A stretch of DNA of 64,000 nt from BOG-932 sp965276835 (GTDB taxonomy: Bacteria > Pseudomonadota > Alphaproteobacteria > BOG-932 > Roseiterribacteraceae): NCBI GenBank assembly GCA_965276835.1, contig OZ255631.1:3968001-4032000 (forward strand), in the 5' to 3' direction. Of the stretch, positions 15,404 through 24,825 are shown in pieces; position 1 is the first letter of the stretch; the number at the start of each line of letters is the position of its first letter. The position numbers and the translations under genes were made by a program. Under the pieces are notes generated by a model, which had not been told where the DNA came from, did no database searches, and was given only the letters and a program-made list of their open reading frames with translations.

Positions 15404-16782
15404 CCCGCCTGATCACCGTCTCCAACCGCGTCGGCGTTCCCACCCAGGGGGTCGGACGGGCCGGCGGACTGGAGGCGGCGTTGCGCGAGGCGCTGGAGGC
15501 CGACGGCGGCATCTGGTTCGGCTGGTCCGGTGAGGTGACCGAGGAACGGTCCGAAACCCCGATCATCCTGAAAAAGGGCAAGGTCACCTTCGCCACGGTC
15601 AACCTGAACCCGACCGACTACCAGGAATATTACCTGGGCTACGCCAACAGGACGCTGTGGCCGCTGCTGCACAGCCATCTGGGCTTGGTCGAGTTCCATC
15701 GCTCGCAATTGCGCGGCTACATCGCCGTCAACGAGTATCTGGCCAAGATGCTGGCGCCGCTGATCGAGCCGGACGACCTGATCTGGGTGCATGATTATCA
15801 CCTGATCCCGCTGGCGGATGAGCTGCGCAAGCTGGGCATCAAGAACCGGATCGGGTTTTTCCTGCACACGCCGCTGCCGCCGACCGACATCCTGGTCGCG
15901 CTGCCGCACCATGATCTAATCATGCAGGCGTTCTGCGCCTATGACCTGATCGGCCTGCAGACCGAGAACGGCGTGCGCGCCTTCCTGGATTACATCGCCC
16001 GCGAGGCGAACGGCCGGCTGGAGTTCGACGGTTCGCTGTCGGCCTATGGCAGGCTGACCCGGGTGATCGCCTTCCCGATCGGGATCGACACCCAAGGATT
16101 CGTCGAGATGGCGACGCGCGCAATCCGCACCGCCGAAACGCGCAAGCTGCGAAACAGCCTGGACAGCCGCAAGCTGATCGTCGGCGTCGACCGGCTGGAC
16201 TACAGCAAGGGCGTACGCAACCGGTTCGAGGCGATCGACGAACTGCTGAGCGAATGGCCCGAAGAGGCGGGCCATTTCACCTATCTGCAGATTTCCCCGC
16301 CGTCACGCTCCGACGTCGAGAGCTATCAGGCTCTCCGGCGTGAGGTCGAGGGCGTGCTGGGCCACGTGAACGGCAAATATTCCGACGTCGACTGGGCCCC
16401 GATCCGCTTCGTCGTCCGCCCGGTATCGCGCACCGCGCTGGCCGGAATTTTCCGCTCCAGCCGGGTCGGATTGGTAACACCGCTACGCGACGGCATGAAC
16501 CTGGTCGCCAAGGAATATGTCGCCTCCCAGGACCCCGAAGACCCCGGCGTGCTCGTCCTGTCCCGCTTCGCCGGCGCGGCAGCGGAACTGAAGACCGCTT
16601 TGCTGGTCAACCCGCTTGACCCCAGCGAGATCGGCGCCGCGATCCACCAGGCCTTGAAAATGGGCCTCAGCGAACGCCGCGAGCGGTGGGCGCTGATGAT
16701 GGACGTCCTACGCGGCAACACCATCGACGACTGGTCGTCGAATTTCCTGAAAGCCCTGAAGTCGACCCGTCCGCTGGATTGA
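15400..16782 (+). CDS. otsA: Trehalose-6-phosphate synthase
   Basis: A GT20 glycosyltransferase that joins glucose from UDP-glucose to glucose-6-phosphate. Visible signatures are RLITVSNRV at the start, VHDYHLIPLADELR (about residues 130-143), GVDRLDYSKG (about 263-272) and LRDGMNLVAKEYVA (about 364-377). Length 460 is normal. The start is TTG 15400, overlapping the GH15 stop as TTGA. Confidence 0.95.
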   Translation: MTRLITVSNRVGVPTQGVGRAGGLEAALREALEADGGIWFGWSGEVTEERSETPIILKKGKVTFATVNLNPTDYQEYYLGYANRTLWPLLHSHLGLVEFHRSQLRGYIAVNEYLAKMLAPLIEPDDLIWVHDYHLIPLADELRKLGIKNRIGFFLHTPLPPTDILVALPHHDLIMQAFCAYDLIGLQTENGVRAFLDYIAREANGRLEFDGSLSAYGRLTRVIAFPIGIDTQGFVEMATRAIRTAETRKLRNSLDSRKLIVGVDRLDYSKGVRNRFEAIDELLSEWPEEAGHFTYLQISPPSRSDVESYQALRREVEGVLGHVNGKYSDVDWAPIRFVVRPVSRTALAGIFRSSRVGLVTPLRDGMNLVAKEYVASQDPEDPGVLVLSRFAGAAAELKTALLVNPLDPSEIGAAIHQALKMGLSERRERWALMMDVLRGNTIDDWSSNFLKALKSTRPLD

Positions 16783-16881
16783 ACCGCGCCGGAGCCACCG
16801 CGACAGCGCGGCGACTTGCCCCTTTTCGGCCCTCGCCTTAAGTTCCGCGCGCTTCAGCGATTTAGCGAAACGGGACCGATC

Positions 16882-18111
16882 ATGGCTGATATTAAAAAGG
16901 GCGCGATCAAGAAGGTCGTGCTGGCCTATTCCGGCGGGCTGGACACCTCGGTGATCCTGCGCTGGCTGCAGGACAATTACGGCTGCGAGGTCGTGACCTT
17001 CACCGCCGATCTGGGCCAGGGCGAAGAGGTCGAGCCGGCCCGCGCCAAGGCGCAGATGATGGGCGTCAAGGAAATCTATATCGAGGATCTGCGCGAGGAA
17101 TTCGTCCGGGACTACGTCTTCCCGATGTTCCGCGCCAACACCCTCTATGAGGGCGTCTATCTGCTGGGCACCTCCATCGCCCGGCCGCTGATCGCCAAGC
17201 GCCAGATCGAGATCGCCCGCGAAACCGGGGCCGACGCCGTGGCGCACGGCGCGACCGGCAAGGGCAACGACCAGGTGCGGTTCGAGCTGACCTATTACGC
17301 GCTGGAGCCCGAGATAAAGGTGATCGCGCCATGGCGCGAATGGGACCTGAATTCCCGCACGGTGCTGCTGGATTATGCCGAACGGCACCAGATTCCGATC
17401 GCCAAGGACAAGCGCGGCGAGGCGCCTTATTCGACCGACGCCAATTTGCTGCATATTTCCTACGAAGGTAAGGCGCTGGAGGACCCGTGGGTCCAGCCCG
17501 ACGAGTCGATGTTCACCCGATCGGTCGCGCCGGAAAAGGCGCCCGACACGCCGACCTATGTCGAGATCGAATTCGAGAAGGGCGACGCCGTCGCCGTCAA
17601 CGGCGTGGCCATGAGCCCCGCCACACTTTTGACCGAGCTGAACCGCCTGGGCGGCGAGAACGGCATCGGCCGGCTGGACCTGGTGGAAAACCGGTTCGTC
17701 GGTATGAAGTCGCGCGGCGTCTATGAAACCCCGGGCGGCACCATCCTTCTGACTGCGCACCGCGCCATCGAGTCGATCACGCTGGATCGCGGCGCGATGC
17801 ATTTGAAGGACGAGATGATGCCGCGCTATGCGGCGCTGATCTATAACGGCTTCTGGTACTCGCCGGAGCGCCGCGCCCTGCAGGCGCTGATCGACGAGAC
17901 GCAACAGCGCGTGTCCGGCACTGTGCGGCTGAAGCTGTATAAGGGCCTTGCCTCGGTCGTCGGCCGCAAGTCGCCCAATTCGCTCTACCGCCTGGATTAC
18001 GTCACCTTCGAGGCCGACCAGGTCTACAGCCAGAAGGACGCGGAAGGCTTCATCAAGCTGAATGCGCTGCGTCTGCGGCTGGGCACAATCTCCGAACGCG
18101 GCGGGGGCTGA
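16882..18111 (+). CDS. argG: Argininosuccinate synthase
   Basis: The PP-loop ATPase motif LAYSGGLDTSVILRWL (about residues 14-29) identifies ArgG, which joins citrulline and aspartate in arginine synthesis. GATGKGNDQVRFEL and EAPYSTDANLLHIS (about 120-200) are further signatures. ATG 16882 gives 409 residues, the normal length; the upstream extension to 16816 is not conserved. Confidence 0.97.
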   Translation: MADIKKGAIKKVVLAYSGGLDTSVILRWLQDNYGCEVVTFTADLGQGEEVEPARAKAQMMGVKEIYIEDLREEFVRDYVFPMFRANTLYEGVYLLGTSIARPLIAKRQIEIARETGADAVAHGATGKGNDQVRFELTYYALEPEIKVIAPWREWDLNSRTVLLDYAERHQIPIAKDKRGEAPYSTDANLLHISYEGKALEDPWVQPDESMFTRSVAPEKAPDTPTYVEIEFEKGDAVAVNGVAMSPATLLTELNRLGGENGIGRLDLVENRFVGMKSRGVYETPGGTILLTAHRAIESITLDRGAMHLKDEMMPRYAALIYNGFWYSPERRALQALIDETQQRVSGTVRLKLYKGLASVVGRKSPNSLYRLDYVTFEADQVYSQKDAEGFIKLNALRLRLGTISERGGG

Positions 18112-18179
18112 TCACGGCTGGTTTCAACGCGCCGATCGCGCCGGTCACGCTCGCGAACGATATCGTCCGCCTGGAGCCG

Positions 18180-18713
18180 TTGCGGACGGATCACGCACCG
18201 GCGCTGGCGGAACTGACCGTCGGGCAATCGCTCACCCGCTGGTTCCCGCAGCCGCTCGACACGCACGCCGCGGTCGACGCGTTCGTGGCCTATGCGCTGG
18301 CCCGGGCCGAAACGCAGCAGGCGCTGCCCTTTGTCATCGTCGACGCCCAGGGGCGCATTGCGGGATCGACCCGGTTCGAAGCGATCGTGCCGGAGCATCG
18401 CCGGGTCGAGATCGGCTGGACCTTCGTCGGCGCCGCCTGGCAGCGCACGCCGGTCAATACCGCCGCGAAGCTGTTGCTGATGGAATTCGGTTTCGAGCGG
18501 TTGGGCTGCAACCGCATCGAGCTGAAGACCGATATGCGCAACAGCGTGTCGCGCGCCGCCATCGCCCGCCTGGGCGCGACCGAGGAAGGCATCCTGCGCC
18601 AACACGTGATCTGCGCCGACGGCCATCTGCGGGACACGGTGTATTTCAGCGTCCTGGCTGATGAGTGGCCGACCTTGAAGGCCGGGCTGCAGGCCCGACT
18701 CGCGCCGCGATGA
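18180..18713 (+). CDS. GNAT-family N-acetyltransferase (RimJ/RimL type)
   Basis: The protein has the GNAT pattern of RimJ/RimL enzymes: VEIGWTFVGAAWQRTPVNTA (about residues 76-95), then FGFERLGCNRIELKTDMRN and SRAAIARLGATEEGILRQ. These acetylate protein N-termini, antibiotics or small amines; the substrate is unknown. TTG 18180 is the first standard start. However, the typical first strand (NDIVRLEPLR) is encoded just upstream in the same frame back to CTG 18108, which overlaps the argG stop as CTGA, so the true protein may be 24 residues longer. Confidence 0.85.
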   Translation: MRTDHAPALAELTVGQSLTRWFPQPLDTHAAVDAFVAYALARAETQQALPFVIVDAQGRIAGSTRFEAIVPEHRRVEIGWTFVGAAWQRTPVNTAAKLLLMEFGFERLGCNRIELKTDMRNSVSRAAIARLGATEEGILRQHVICADGHLRDTVYFSVLADEWPTLKAGLQARLAPR

Positions 18714-18931
18714 GAATGCTCGACGCGTCGGGCCTCAACTGCCCGCTGCCGGTGCTGAAAGCGCGAAAAATCTTGATCGGGATGCAAGCCGGGGAGCAGC
18801 TTCAGGTCATCACCACGGACGCCATGTCGGTCGTGGACATGCCGGTGTTCTGCGCGCAGGCAGGGCACCGCATCGTCCGTGAAGAAAAACGCGACGGCGA
18901 CTTCGTTTTTGTCATCGAAAGGGGAGGCTAG
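18710..18931 (+). CDS. TusA family sulfur-carrier protein
   Basis: A 73-residue protein with LDASGLNCPLPVLKARKIL at the start. CPxP is the persulfide-carrying site of TusA/SirA proteins, which pass sulfur to tRNA thiolation or other pathways. The start ATG 18710 overlaps the acetyltransferase stop (ATGA). Whether this is the tRNA-thiolation TusA or another member cannot be told here. Confidence 0.88.
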   Translation: MRMLDASGLNCPLPVLKARKILIGMQAGEQLQVITTDAMSVVDMPVFCAQAGHRIVREEKRDGDFVFVIERGG

Positions 18932-18937
18932 GCCCTC

Positions 18938-19426
18938 GTGACGCCACAGGACTTTCAGCTCTATCTGCCGGTTATCGTCATCGTCGCCGTGATCGCACTG
19001 CGCTGGCGCCAGATGATGCGGCCACGGCGGCTGCGCGTCGGCGCGCTGTGGGTCGGACCGGCGCTGATCCTTGTCGGGCTGGCGGCGTTGCTCGCGACTC
19101 GGCCTGCACCCACCCCCGCACATGACGCCGGGCTGGCGGTTACGGCGCTGTTCGGCGGCGTTATCGGCTGGATGCGGGCAAAACTCAGCAAGGTGGAGCT
19201 TGACCCGGCCAACGACACCTTGACCCTGCGCGGCACCCCTTATGGACTGCTGATGCTGGTCGTCCTGGTGGCGCTCAGGACCGGCATTCGGGTCGTTACG
19301 ATCAAGCATCCGGAATGGGGCATCGATATCAATAAGGCCATGGATTTCCTGATGTTCTTCGCACTGGGCGTCGTCTCCGGCTATACAGGGGAACTGTTCC
19401 TGGTGGCGCGCCGCGTGCGTCGTTAA
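18938..19426 (+). CDS. Membrane protein, CcdC/DUF1453-like
   Basis: The 162-residue protein has four likely membrane segments and MMRPRRLRVGALWVGPALIL near the start, a pattern of CcdC-like DUF1453 proteins. The start is GTG 18938 behind a strong GGGGAGG site. It follows the TusA-like gene by six bases and likely shares its transcript. No function is known; the family match is by eye. Confidence 0.6.
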   Translation: MTPQDFQLYLPVIVIVAVIALRWRQMMRPRRLRVGALWVGPALILVGLAALLATRPAPTPAHDAGLAVTALFGGVIGWMRAKLSKVELDPANDTLTLRGTPYGLLMLVVLVALRTGIRVVTIKHPEWGIDINKAMDFLMFFALGVVSGYTGELFLVARRVRR

Positions 19427-19460
19427 CGCCATTTCATCCGCCGTGAAATGCGAGCCGAGG

Positions 19461-19559
19461 GATTGCCTTCGCTGCGGCAATCCTGCAACAGGTGCCCGCA
19501 CAATCCCGCCCCGCATGCACCATATCGGTCGACTACGCTTGCCCGTGCGCGCGTAGTCG
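19461..19559. terminator. Two hairpins in the gap before xseB
   Basis: GATTGCC/GGCAATC (19461-19482, 8-base loop) and CGACTACGC/GCGTAGTCG (19530-19559, 12-base loop) lie between the membrane protein and xseB. The second is followed by CAATAAAATT, not a clear T tract on the plus strand. They may end the argG-side transcript, but this is weak. Confidence 0.35.
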
Positions 19560-19589
19560 CAATAAAATTACTGCCAACTTTGAGATGCC

Positions 19590-19841
19590 ATGGCTGACCC
19601 CACTGCTACGATCCCCGCCGACATTGCGACCATGAGTTTCGAGGATGCCCTGTCCGAACTCGAAAAAATCGTGCGGCAAATCGAGGACGGGCGCGGCAAG
19701 CTGGACGACGCCATCGCCGCCTATGAGCGGGGCGTCGCCTTGAAGCGTCATTGCGAGAGCAAGCTGAAAGAGGCACAGGCGAAAATCGAGCAGATCACCG
19801 TGAGCGAGAACGCCGTCAGTACGACGGTTTTCGGTGGGTAA
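19590..19841 (+). CDS. xseB: Exodeoxyribonuclease VII small subunit
   Basis: An 83-residue helical protein with MSFEDALSELEKIVRQIEDG and AIAAYERGVALKRHCESKL, the conserved core of XseB. It pairs with XseA to degrade single-stranded DNA. In this phylum it is commonly found before ispA and dxs, as here (six bases before ispA). Confidence 0.94.
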   Translation: MADPTATIPADIATMSFEDALSELEKIVRQIEDGRGKLDDAIAAYERGVALKRHCESKLKEAQAKIEQITVSENAVSTTVFGG

Positions 19842-19847
19842 TAGAGT

Positions 19848-20756
19848 ATGCTGACAAGCGTTAAGACCGGCCATCTTCTGGCCGATGCGATGGCCGAAGC
19901 CGGCCGTCTGATCAACCAGGCGATCGACGACCTGCTGCCGGAAACGGACGGCGACGAAAGCCGCGTGGTCGAAGCGATGCGCTATAGCTGCCTGGCCGGT
20001 GGCAAGCGGCTGCGGCCGCTGCTGGTGCTGGAAACCTCGAAGCTGTTCGCCGTTGCCCAGAGCTGCGCCGTGCGCGGCGCGGCGGCGATCGAATTCATTC
20101 ACACCTATTCGCTGATTCATGACGACCTGCCGGCGATGGACGACTCGGACCTGCGGCGCGGCCGGCCGACGGCGCACAAGCAGTTCGACGAGGCGACCGC
20201 GATTCTGGCCGGCGACGCTTTGTTGACCATGGCGTTCGAAATCCTCGCCGATCCTGCCACGCATGAAGACCCCAATATCCGCTGCCAGCTTGTGACCGCG
20301 CTGGCCAAGGGCGCCGGCGCTGCCGGCATGGTCGGCGGGCAGATGCTGGACCTGATGGGTGAAAACAAGTCGCTGGATGCAAACGGCATTACCCGCCTGC
20401 AACGGCTGAAGACCGGCGAACTGATCTCGTTCTCCTGCGAAGCCGGCGCGATCCTGGGTAAGGCTTCGCCGCCGCAGCGCGCGGCGCTGAAAGCCTATGC
20501 CCATGACCTGGGCCTTGCATTTCAGATGGCCGACGACATCTTGGATGCCACGGGCAGCGAGGAAGACCTCGGCAAGTCGGTCGGCCAGGACGCGGCGGCG
20601 GGCAAATCGACCTTTGTGTCGATTCTGGGGCTGGAACAGGCCAAGGAACAAGCGGCGATGATCGCGCGACAGGCGGCGGACCATCTCGACATTTTCGAGG
20701 ATCGCGCCGAAACCCTGCGCGAACTGGCGCAATATGTAGTTGAGCGGCGCGGATAA
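19848..20756 (+). CDS. ispA: Farnesyl diphosphate synthase / polyprenyl synthetase
   Basis: The two Asp-rich sites are clear: DDLPAMDDSDLRRGRPT (about residues 89-105) and FQMADDILDATG (about 225-236). It condenses isopentenyl and allylic diphosphates to farnesyl diphosphate. Length 302 is normal. The stop TAA overlaps the dxs ATG by one base (TAATG), so precursor supply and use are co-translated. Confidence 0.95.
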   Translation: MLTSVKTGHLLADAMAEAGRLINQAIDDLLPETDGDESRVVEAMRYSCLAGGKRLRPLLVLETSKLFAVAQSCAVRGAAAIEFIHTYSLIHDDLPAMDDSDLRRGRPTAHKQFDEATAILAGDALLTMAFEILADPATHEDPNIRCQLVTALAKGAGAAGMVGGQMLDLMGENKSLDANGITRLQRLKTGELISFSCEAGAILGKASPPQRAALKAYAHDLGLAFQMADDILDATGSEEDLGKSVGQDAAAGKSTFVSILGLEQAKEQAAMIARQAADHLDIFEDRAETLRELAQYVVERRG

Positions 20757-22699
20757 TGAGCAACGAAGACGATACCTTGCGCAACACACCGACACCGCTC
20801 TTGGACACGATCGAGGTTCCCGCCGACTTGCGGAAACTCGACGCCGGCCAGATGCGGCAGGTCGCGGATGAGCTGCGCCACGAAACCATCTCCGCGGTCT
20901 CGGTCACCGGCGGCCATCTGGGCGCGGGCCTGGGCGTGGTCGAGCTGACCGTGGCACTGCATTACGTCTTCGACACACCGCACGACCGGATCATCTGGGA
21001 CGTCGGGCATCAATGTTATCCGCATAAGATTCTGACCGGCCGGCGCGACCGCATCCGGACGCTGCGCACGGGCGGCGGCCTGTCGGGCTTCACCAAGCGC
21101 AGCGAGAGCGAGTTCGACCCATTCGGCGCCGCCCACAGCTCGACCTCGATCTCCGCCGGGCTCGGCATGGCCGTGGCGCGTGACCTGAAAGGTGAGAAAC
21201 GCAACGTCATCGCGGTGATCGGCGACGGATCGATGACCGCCGGCATGGCCTATGAGGCGATGAACAATGCCGGCGCGACCAAGAGCCGATTGATCGTCAT
21301 CCTGAACGACAACGACATGTCGATCGCCCCGCCGGTCGGCGCGCTGAACGCGCATCTGTCGCGGCTGATCTCATCGCCGCAATATCAGGGCCTGCGCCAT
21401 TTCGCGAAGGGCGTGACCGGGATTTTCCCCGAGGCGGTCCAACAGGCCGCCCGCCGAGCCGAACATCTGGCGCGCGACGTTGTCGTCGGCGGTACCTTGT
21501 TCGAGCAGATGGGCTTCTTCTATGTCGGTCCGATCGATGGGCATAACCTGGATCACCTGCTGCCGATCCTTGAGAACGTGCGCGACGGCGATATCGACGG
21601 CCCAGTCCTGATCCACGCAATCACCGAGAAAGGCCACGGCTATCCGCCGGCTGAGGCCGCGCCGGACAAGTTGCATGCGGTCTCCAAATTCGACGTGATC
21701 ACCGGTACCCAGGTCAAAGCCAAGGCCGGGCCGCCGACCTATACCAAGGTCTATGGCGAATCGCTGATCCAGGAAGCGCAGGCCGACGACCGTATCGTCG
21801 CCATTACCGGCGCGATGCCGTCGGGCACGGGCCTGGACATCTTCGGCAAGGCCTTCCCGGACCGCACCTTCGATGTCGGCATCGCCGAACAGCATGCCGT
21901 GACCTTTGCCGCCGGTCTGGCGAGCGAGGGCATGAAGCCGTTCGCCACGATCTACTCCACCTTCCTGCAGCGCGCCTACGACCAGGTGGTGCACGACGTC
22001 GCCATCCAGTCTCTGCCGGTGCGCTTCGCCATCGACCGGGCCGGCCTGGTCGGCGCAGACGGCGCCACCCATGCCGGGTCGTTCGACCTGGCCTATCTCG
22101 GCTGCCTGCCCGGCTTCGTCATCATGGCGCCGTCCGACGAGGCGGAGCTGAAGCATATGATCGCGACCGCGGCGCAGATCGACGACCGTCCCTCTGCCGT
22201 GCGCTATCCGCGCGGCGAGGGTACCGGCGTCCAGCTTCCCGAGCGCGGCATTCCGATGGAAATCGGCAAGGGCCGCATCGTCCGCGAGGGCACCAAAGTT
22301 GCGCTGGTCAGCCTGGGCACCCGTTTGCAGGAATGCCTGAAGGCGGCCGACCAGCTGGCCGCGCGCGGCCTGTCGACCACGGTCGCCGATGCCCGCTTCG
22401 CCAAGCCGCTCGACACCGCGATGCTGCGCCGGCTGGCGCGCGGGCACGAAGTGCTGATCACGGTCGAGGAAGGCTCGACCGGCGGCTTTGGCTCCATGGT
22501 CCTGCATGATTTCGCAACTGCCGGCTTGCTGGATCGGGGTTTGAAGATCCGGACCCTGGTCCTGCCCGACGTCTTCATCGACCACGACGCGCCGGTTAAG
22601 CAATACGATCAGGCAGGCCTCAACGCCGCCGACATCGCCTCCGCCGCGCTGCGGGCGCTGGGGATTCAGCAGCCGTCGGTCATCGCACTGGGCGGCTGA
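20756..22699 (+). CDS. dxs: 1-deoxy-D-xylulose-5-phosphate synthase
   Basis: First enzyme of the non-mevalonate isoprenoid pathway, joining pyruvate and glyceraldehyde-3-phosphate with thiamine diphosphate. The cofactor site GDGSMTAGMAYEAMNNAG (about residues 154-171), the start ELRHETISAVSVTGGHLGA and DRAGLVGADGATHAG (about 428-442) are all present. Length 647 is normal. Confidence 0.97.
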   Translation: MSNEDDTLRNTPTPLLDTIEVPADLRKLDAGQMRQVADELRHETISAVSVTGGHLGAGLGVVELTVALHYVFDTPHDRIIWDVGHQCYPHKILTGRRDRIRTLRTGGGLSGFTKRSESEFDPFGAAHSSTSISAGLGMAVARDLKGEKRNVIAVIGDGSMTAGMAYEAMNNAGATKSRLIVILNDNDMSIAPPVGALNAHLSRLISSPQYQGLRHFAKGVTGIFPEAVQQAARRAEHLARDVVVGGTLFEQMGFFYVGPIDGHNLDHLLPILENVRDGDIDGPVLIHAITEKGHGYPPAEAAPDKLHAVSKFDVITGTQVKAKAGPPTYTKVYGESLIQEAQADDRIVAITGAMPSGTGLDIFGKAFPDRTFDVGIAEQHAVTFAAGLASEGMKPFATIYSTFLQRAYDQVVHDVAIQSLPVRFAIDRAGLVGADGATHAGSFDLAYLGCLPGFVIMAPSDEAELKHMIATAAQIDDRPSAVRYPRGEGTGVQLPERGIPMEIGKGRIVREGTKVALVSLGTRLQECLKAADQLAARGLSTTVADARFAKPLDTAMLRRLARGHEVLITVEEGSTGGFGSMVLHDFATAGLLDRGLKIRTLVLPDVFIDHDAPVKQYDQAGLNAADIASAALRALGIQQPSVIALGG

Positions 22700-22708
22700 G
22701 CTCCAAGC

Positions 22709-23323
22709 ATGACCCTCCGCGAACCGACCCTGACGCCGGTCGCCATCGCGGACCTGCGGCCGACCCAGATCACCGTCGGATTGCGTGAGGTTGCCGAGAA
22801 ACGCCAGTCCTGGCGCGCCCAGTCTGACGTCAAGGGCGGCGCGTTCCTGGGCACGCACATGATCCCGGTGATTCGAGGGCCCAAGGGCCGCCTCTATGTC
22901 ATCGACCACCACCATCTGGCGCGCGCGCTGCATGACGAGGGCCAGGACAAGATCCTGACCAACCCGATCGCCGACCTTAGCCAACTGGCCAAGGATTCGT
23001 TCTGGCTGGTGATGGACTGCCGCGGCTGGTGCCACCCCTATGACGCCGCCGGCAAACGGCGCGACTTCGCCGATATACCGACCGCGATCGCCGATATGGT
23101 CGACGATCCCTTTCGCAGCCTGGCCGGCGAGCTCCGCCGCGCCGGCGGTTATGCCAAGGACACGACCCCGTTCAGTGAGTTCATCTGGGCGGACTTCCTG
23201 CGCAATCGCATAAAGCGCAGCGACGTCGTGGCCGATTTCGACAAAGCGCTGAAACAGGCGCTGGTTTTGGCGAAAGGCACCGACGCGGATTATCTGCCTG
23301 GCTGGTGCGGGCCGGTGGCCTAG
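22709..23323 (+). CDS. ParB-like nuclease family protein (ParBc_2 type)
   Basis: A 204-residue protein with PTQITVGLREVAEKRQSW near the start and GRLYVIDHHHLARALHDEG (about residues 63-81), the signature of the ParBc_2 group. It lacks the helix-turn-helix and dimer domains of chromosomal ParB. The trailing part has an FSEFIWADFLRNRI block. Members are often called putative ParB-like nucleases but no activity is proven. It starts nine bases after dxs, so it may be co-transcribed. Confidence 0.75.
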   Translation: MTLREPTLTPVAIADLRPTQITVGLREVAEKRQSWRAQSDVKGGAFLGTHMIPVIRGPKGRLYVIDHHHLARALHDEGQDKILTNPIADLSQLAKDSFWLVMDCRGWCHPYDAAGKRRDFADIPTAIADMVDDPFRSLAGELRRAGGYAKDTTPFSEFIWADFLRNRIKRSDVVADFDKALKQALVLAKGTDADYLPGWCGPVA

Positions 23324-23370
23324 AGGGCCTGGCGCTTACCCATCGTGCCATGTCCTGCGTCAGCTTGAAA

Positions 23371-23667
23371 TCAATGACCCGCGTCGCGGCGTCGGGCTGC
23401 CTCGTTTTCGGGTACGAGTTTTTGCGTGGCGGGATCAAATCGGTACTGCGCCTGATCTGAGCCAGCCTCGGACCAAGGGGTGCACACAATTTCCGCGGTT
23501 AGGTTTGAGGACTCGCACCGTGAGACCGATCCTGTTGCGTTATCGATCCGCCATATACCCCGACCCGGCGTCGGATCGAACATAACCGTGTATCGCCCCA
23601 GCGCGGGATCGGCGAAGGCTGAACCGGGCAACCCGACGAGAACCGCGGCAACCATTAGTCGTTTCAT
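23371..23667 (-). CDS. Small secreted protein, unknown
   Basis: From ATG 23667 the 98-residue product has a signal peptide (KRLMVAAVLVGLPGSAFA) and a mature part with GRYTVMFDPTPGRGIWRIDN and two cysteines. No family recognised. The antisense reading in the same place has no signal or motif, so the minus strand is preferred. The flanking 261 bases at 23707-23967 show no gene I can support. Confidence 0.55.
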   Translation of the reverse strand: MKRLMVAAVLVGLPGSAFADPALGRYTVMFDPTPGRGIWRIDNATGSVSRCESSNLTAEIVCTPWSEAGSDQAQYRFDPATQKLVPENEAARRRDAGH

Positions 23668-23967
23668 CTCTAATATCCTCCCTGGCCTTCGGCCACGTTT
23701 GATCATCGAACGCAGACAGCCAACGCGGATTACGCCGCATGATTGGCCCGCCTACCCCGGAGCGTCTGTTATCGCTCAAAGCGCTTCATAGCGGTCATTC
23801 TGCAATCGGCTAAGTCCGGCCTCGACCAAATGTCCGAAATAGCCCTGGCGACATCCGGAAGCGCCCATGCCGGAGTGCGCCCAACCGCCTGCCTCTTCTC
23901 AGGAACAGAGGGCCAGTCAGAAACGTGAACTGGTGGAGTGAGGGCATCATCAGCGGTTGAATGCGGA

Positions 23968-24825
23968 TCAGTTGAACGCATAGATGTTTCCGCCATCCGA
24001 GCAACCGATGCCGAAATGCGAGGCCCCATAAGCGATGGAACCTCCGCTGACCGATAGCGGCCGGCCGTCGAAATACATTTCGCCGTCAATGGAGAACTGG
24101 CGATCGTTGTTAAACCGGATACGCAACGCTTCGTTTCCGGAATCGTCATCAATAACGATGGTGCTTCTGTCCGGCCGCCGCTCGTGCGCGGCATGTCCAA
24201 TCCAATCGAAATGGTTACGATCGATACTGACTAACTGATTCCCGTCCTTGTCGAACAGGTTGACCGACAGCTGCAAGCGGTCGCTCTGATCCAGAAATAG
24301 CTGCAGGACCGGCTTCCCTTTTATCGAAGCAATCGTCGTCGGAGACCGATCGACGGTCACCGTTAAATCGCCCCAGGTAAACCTTGGATACCGACGCAGC
24401 TTTTGAAGGTGCTCTTGATCCGCCTTGGTAAAACTGGGCCCGAACGGTTTGTCCTTCAAATATTCGATATCGGCGAGAATCTCGGCCTCGCAGCGGTCAC
24501 CGACCACCTCATCCCCAGCCGCGATCAGTGTCCCGTGATCGGCCTCGAGCTCGCGGTTGTAATTGGCGTCATAAAGGAAATAGCCGAGAGTGGCGAACGT
24601 AATGACGAGACCCGCTATTACCGCGACACGGCCTGCAAGCCCTAACTCTCGATGAGGCCATGCCGCAATCGAAATAAGAAGCACGCTAATCGAAAGCGTC
24701 GCAAACATGATTGGCGTGTTGTCGGACCGCAAACCCAGCAACCCGACCAAGAGACCAGCGACGCCGACGGCGTCCATAATCTTGAATTGCCCCGGATTAG
24801 GGGCCGCTGCTCGTCCTAGTTTCAT
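23968..24825 (-). CDS. Membrane-anchored protein with C-terminal beta domain, unknown
   Basis: From ATG 24825 the 285-residue product has three hydrophobic segments near the start (AVGVAGLLVGLLGL, FATLSISVLLISIAAW, VAVIAGLVITFATLGYFLY), then a soluble part with repeated short strands (NLFDKDGNQLVSIDRN, IRFNNDRQFSIDGEMYFDG). I do not recognise the family. The DNA is visibly less GC-rich than neighbours in places and the gene is isolated, which fits accessory DNA. Confidence 0.6.
   Translation of the reverse strand: MKLGRAAAPNPGQFKIMDAVGVAGLLVGLLGLRSDNTPIMFATLSISVLLISIAAWPHRELGLAGRVAVIAGLVITFATLGYFLYDANYNRELEADHGTLIAAGDEVVGDRCEAEILADIEYLKDKPFGPSFTKADQEHLQKLRRYPRFTWGDLTVTVDRSPTTIASIKGKPVLQLFLDQSDRLQLSVNLFDKDGNQLVSIDRNHFDWIGHAAHERRPDRSTIVIDDDSGNEALRIRFNNDRQFSIDGEMYFDGRPLSVSGGSIAYGASHFGIGCSDGGNIYAFN

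Noticed and set aside
21371..23035. 554-residue minus-strand frame across dxs
   Set aside because: Antisense to a complete Dxs; no motifs.
23902..23927. GGAAC, 17 bases, CGTG resembling an EcfG promoter
   Set aside because: Second box is CGTG, not CGTT, and no plus-strand gene follows.
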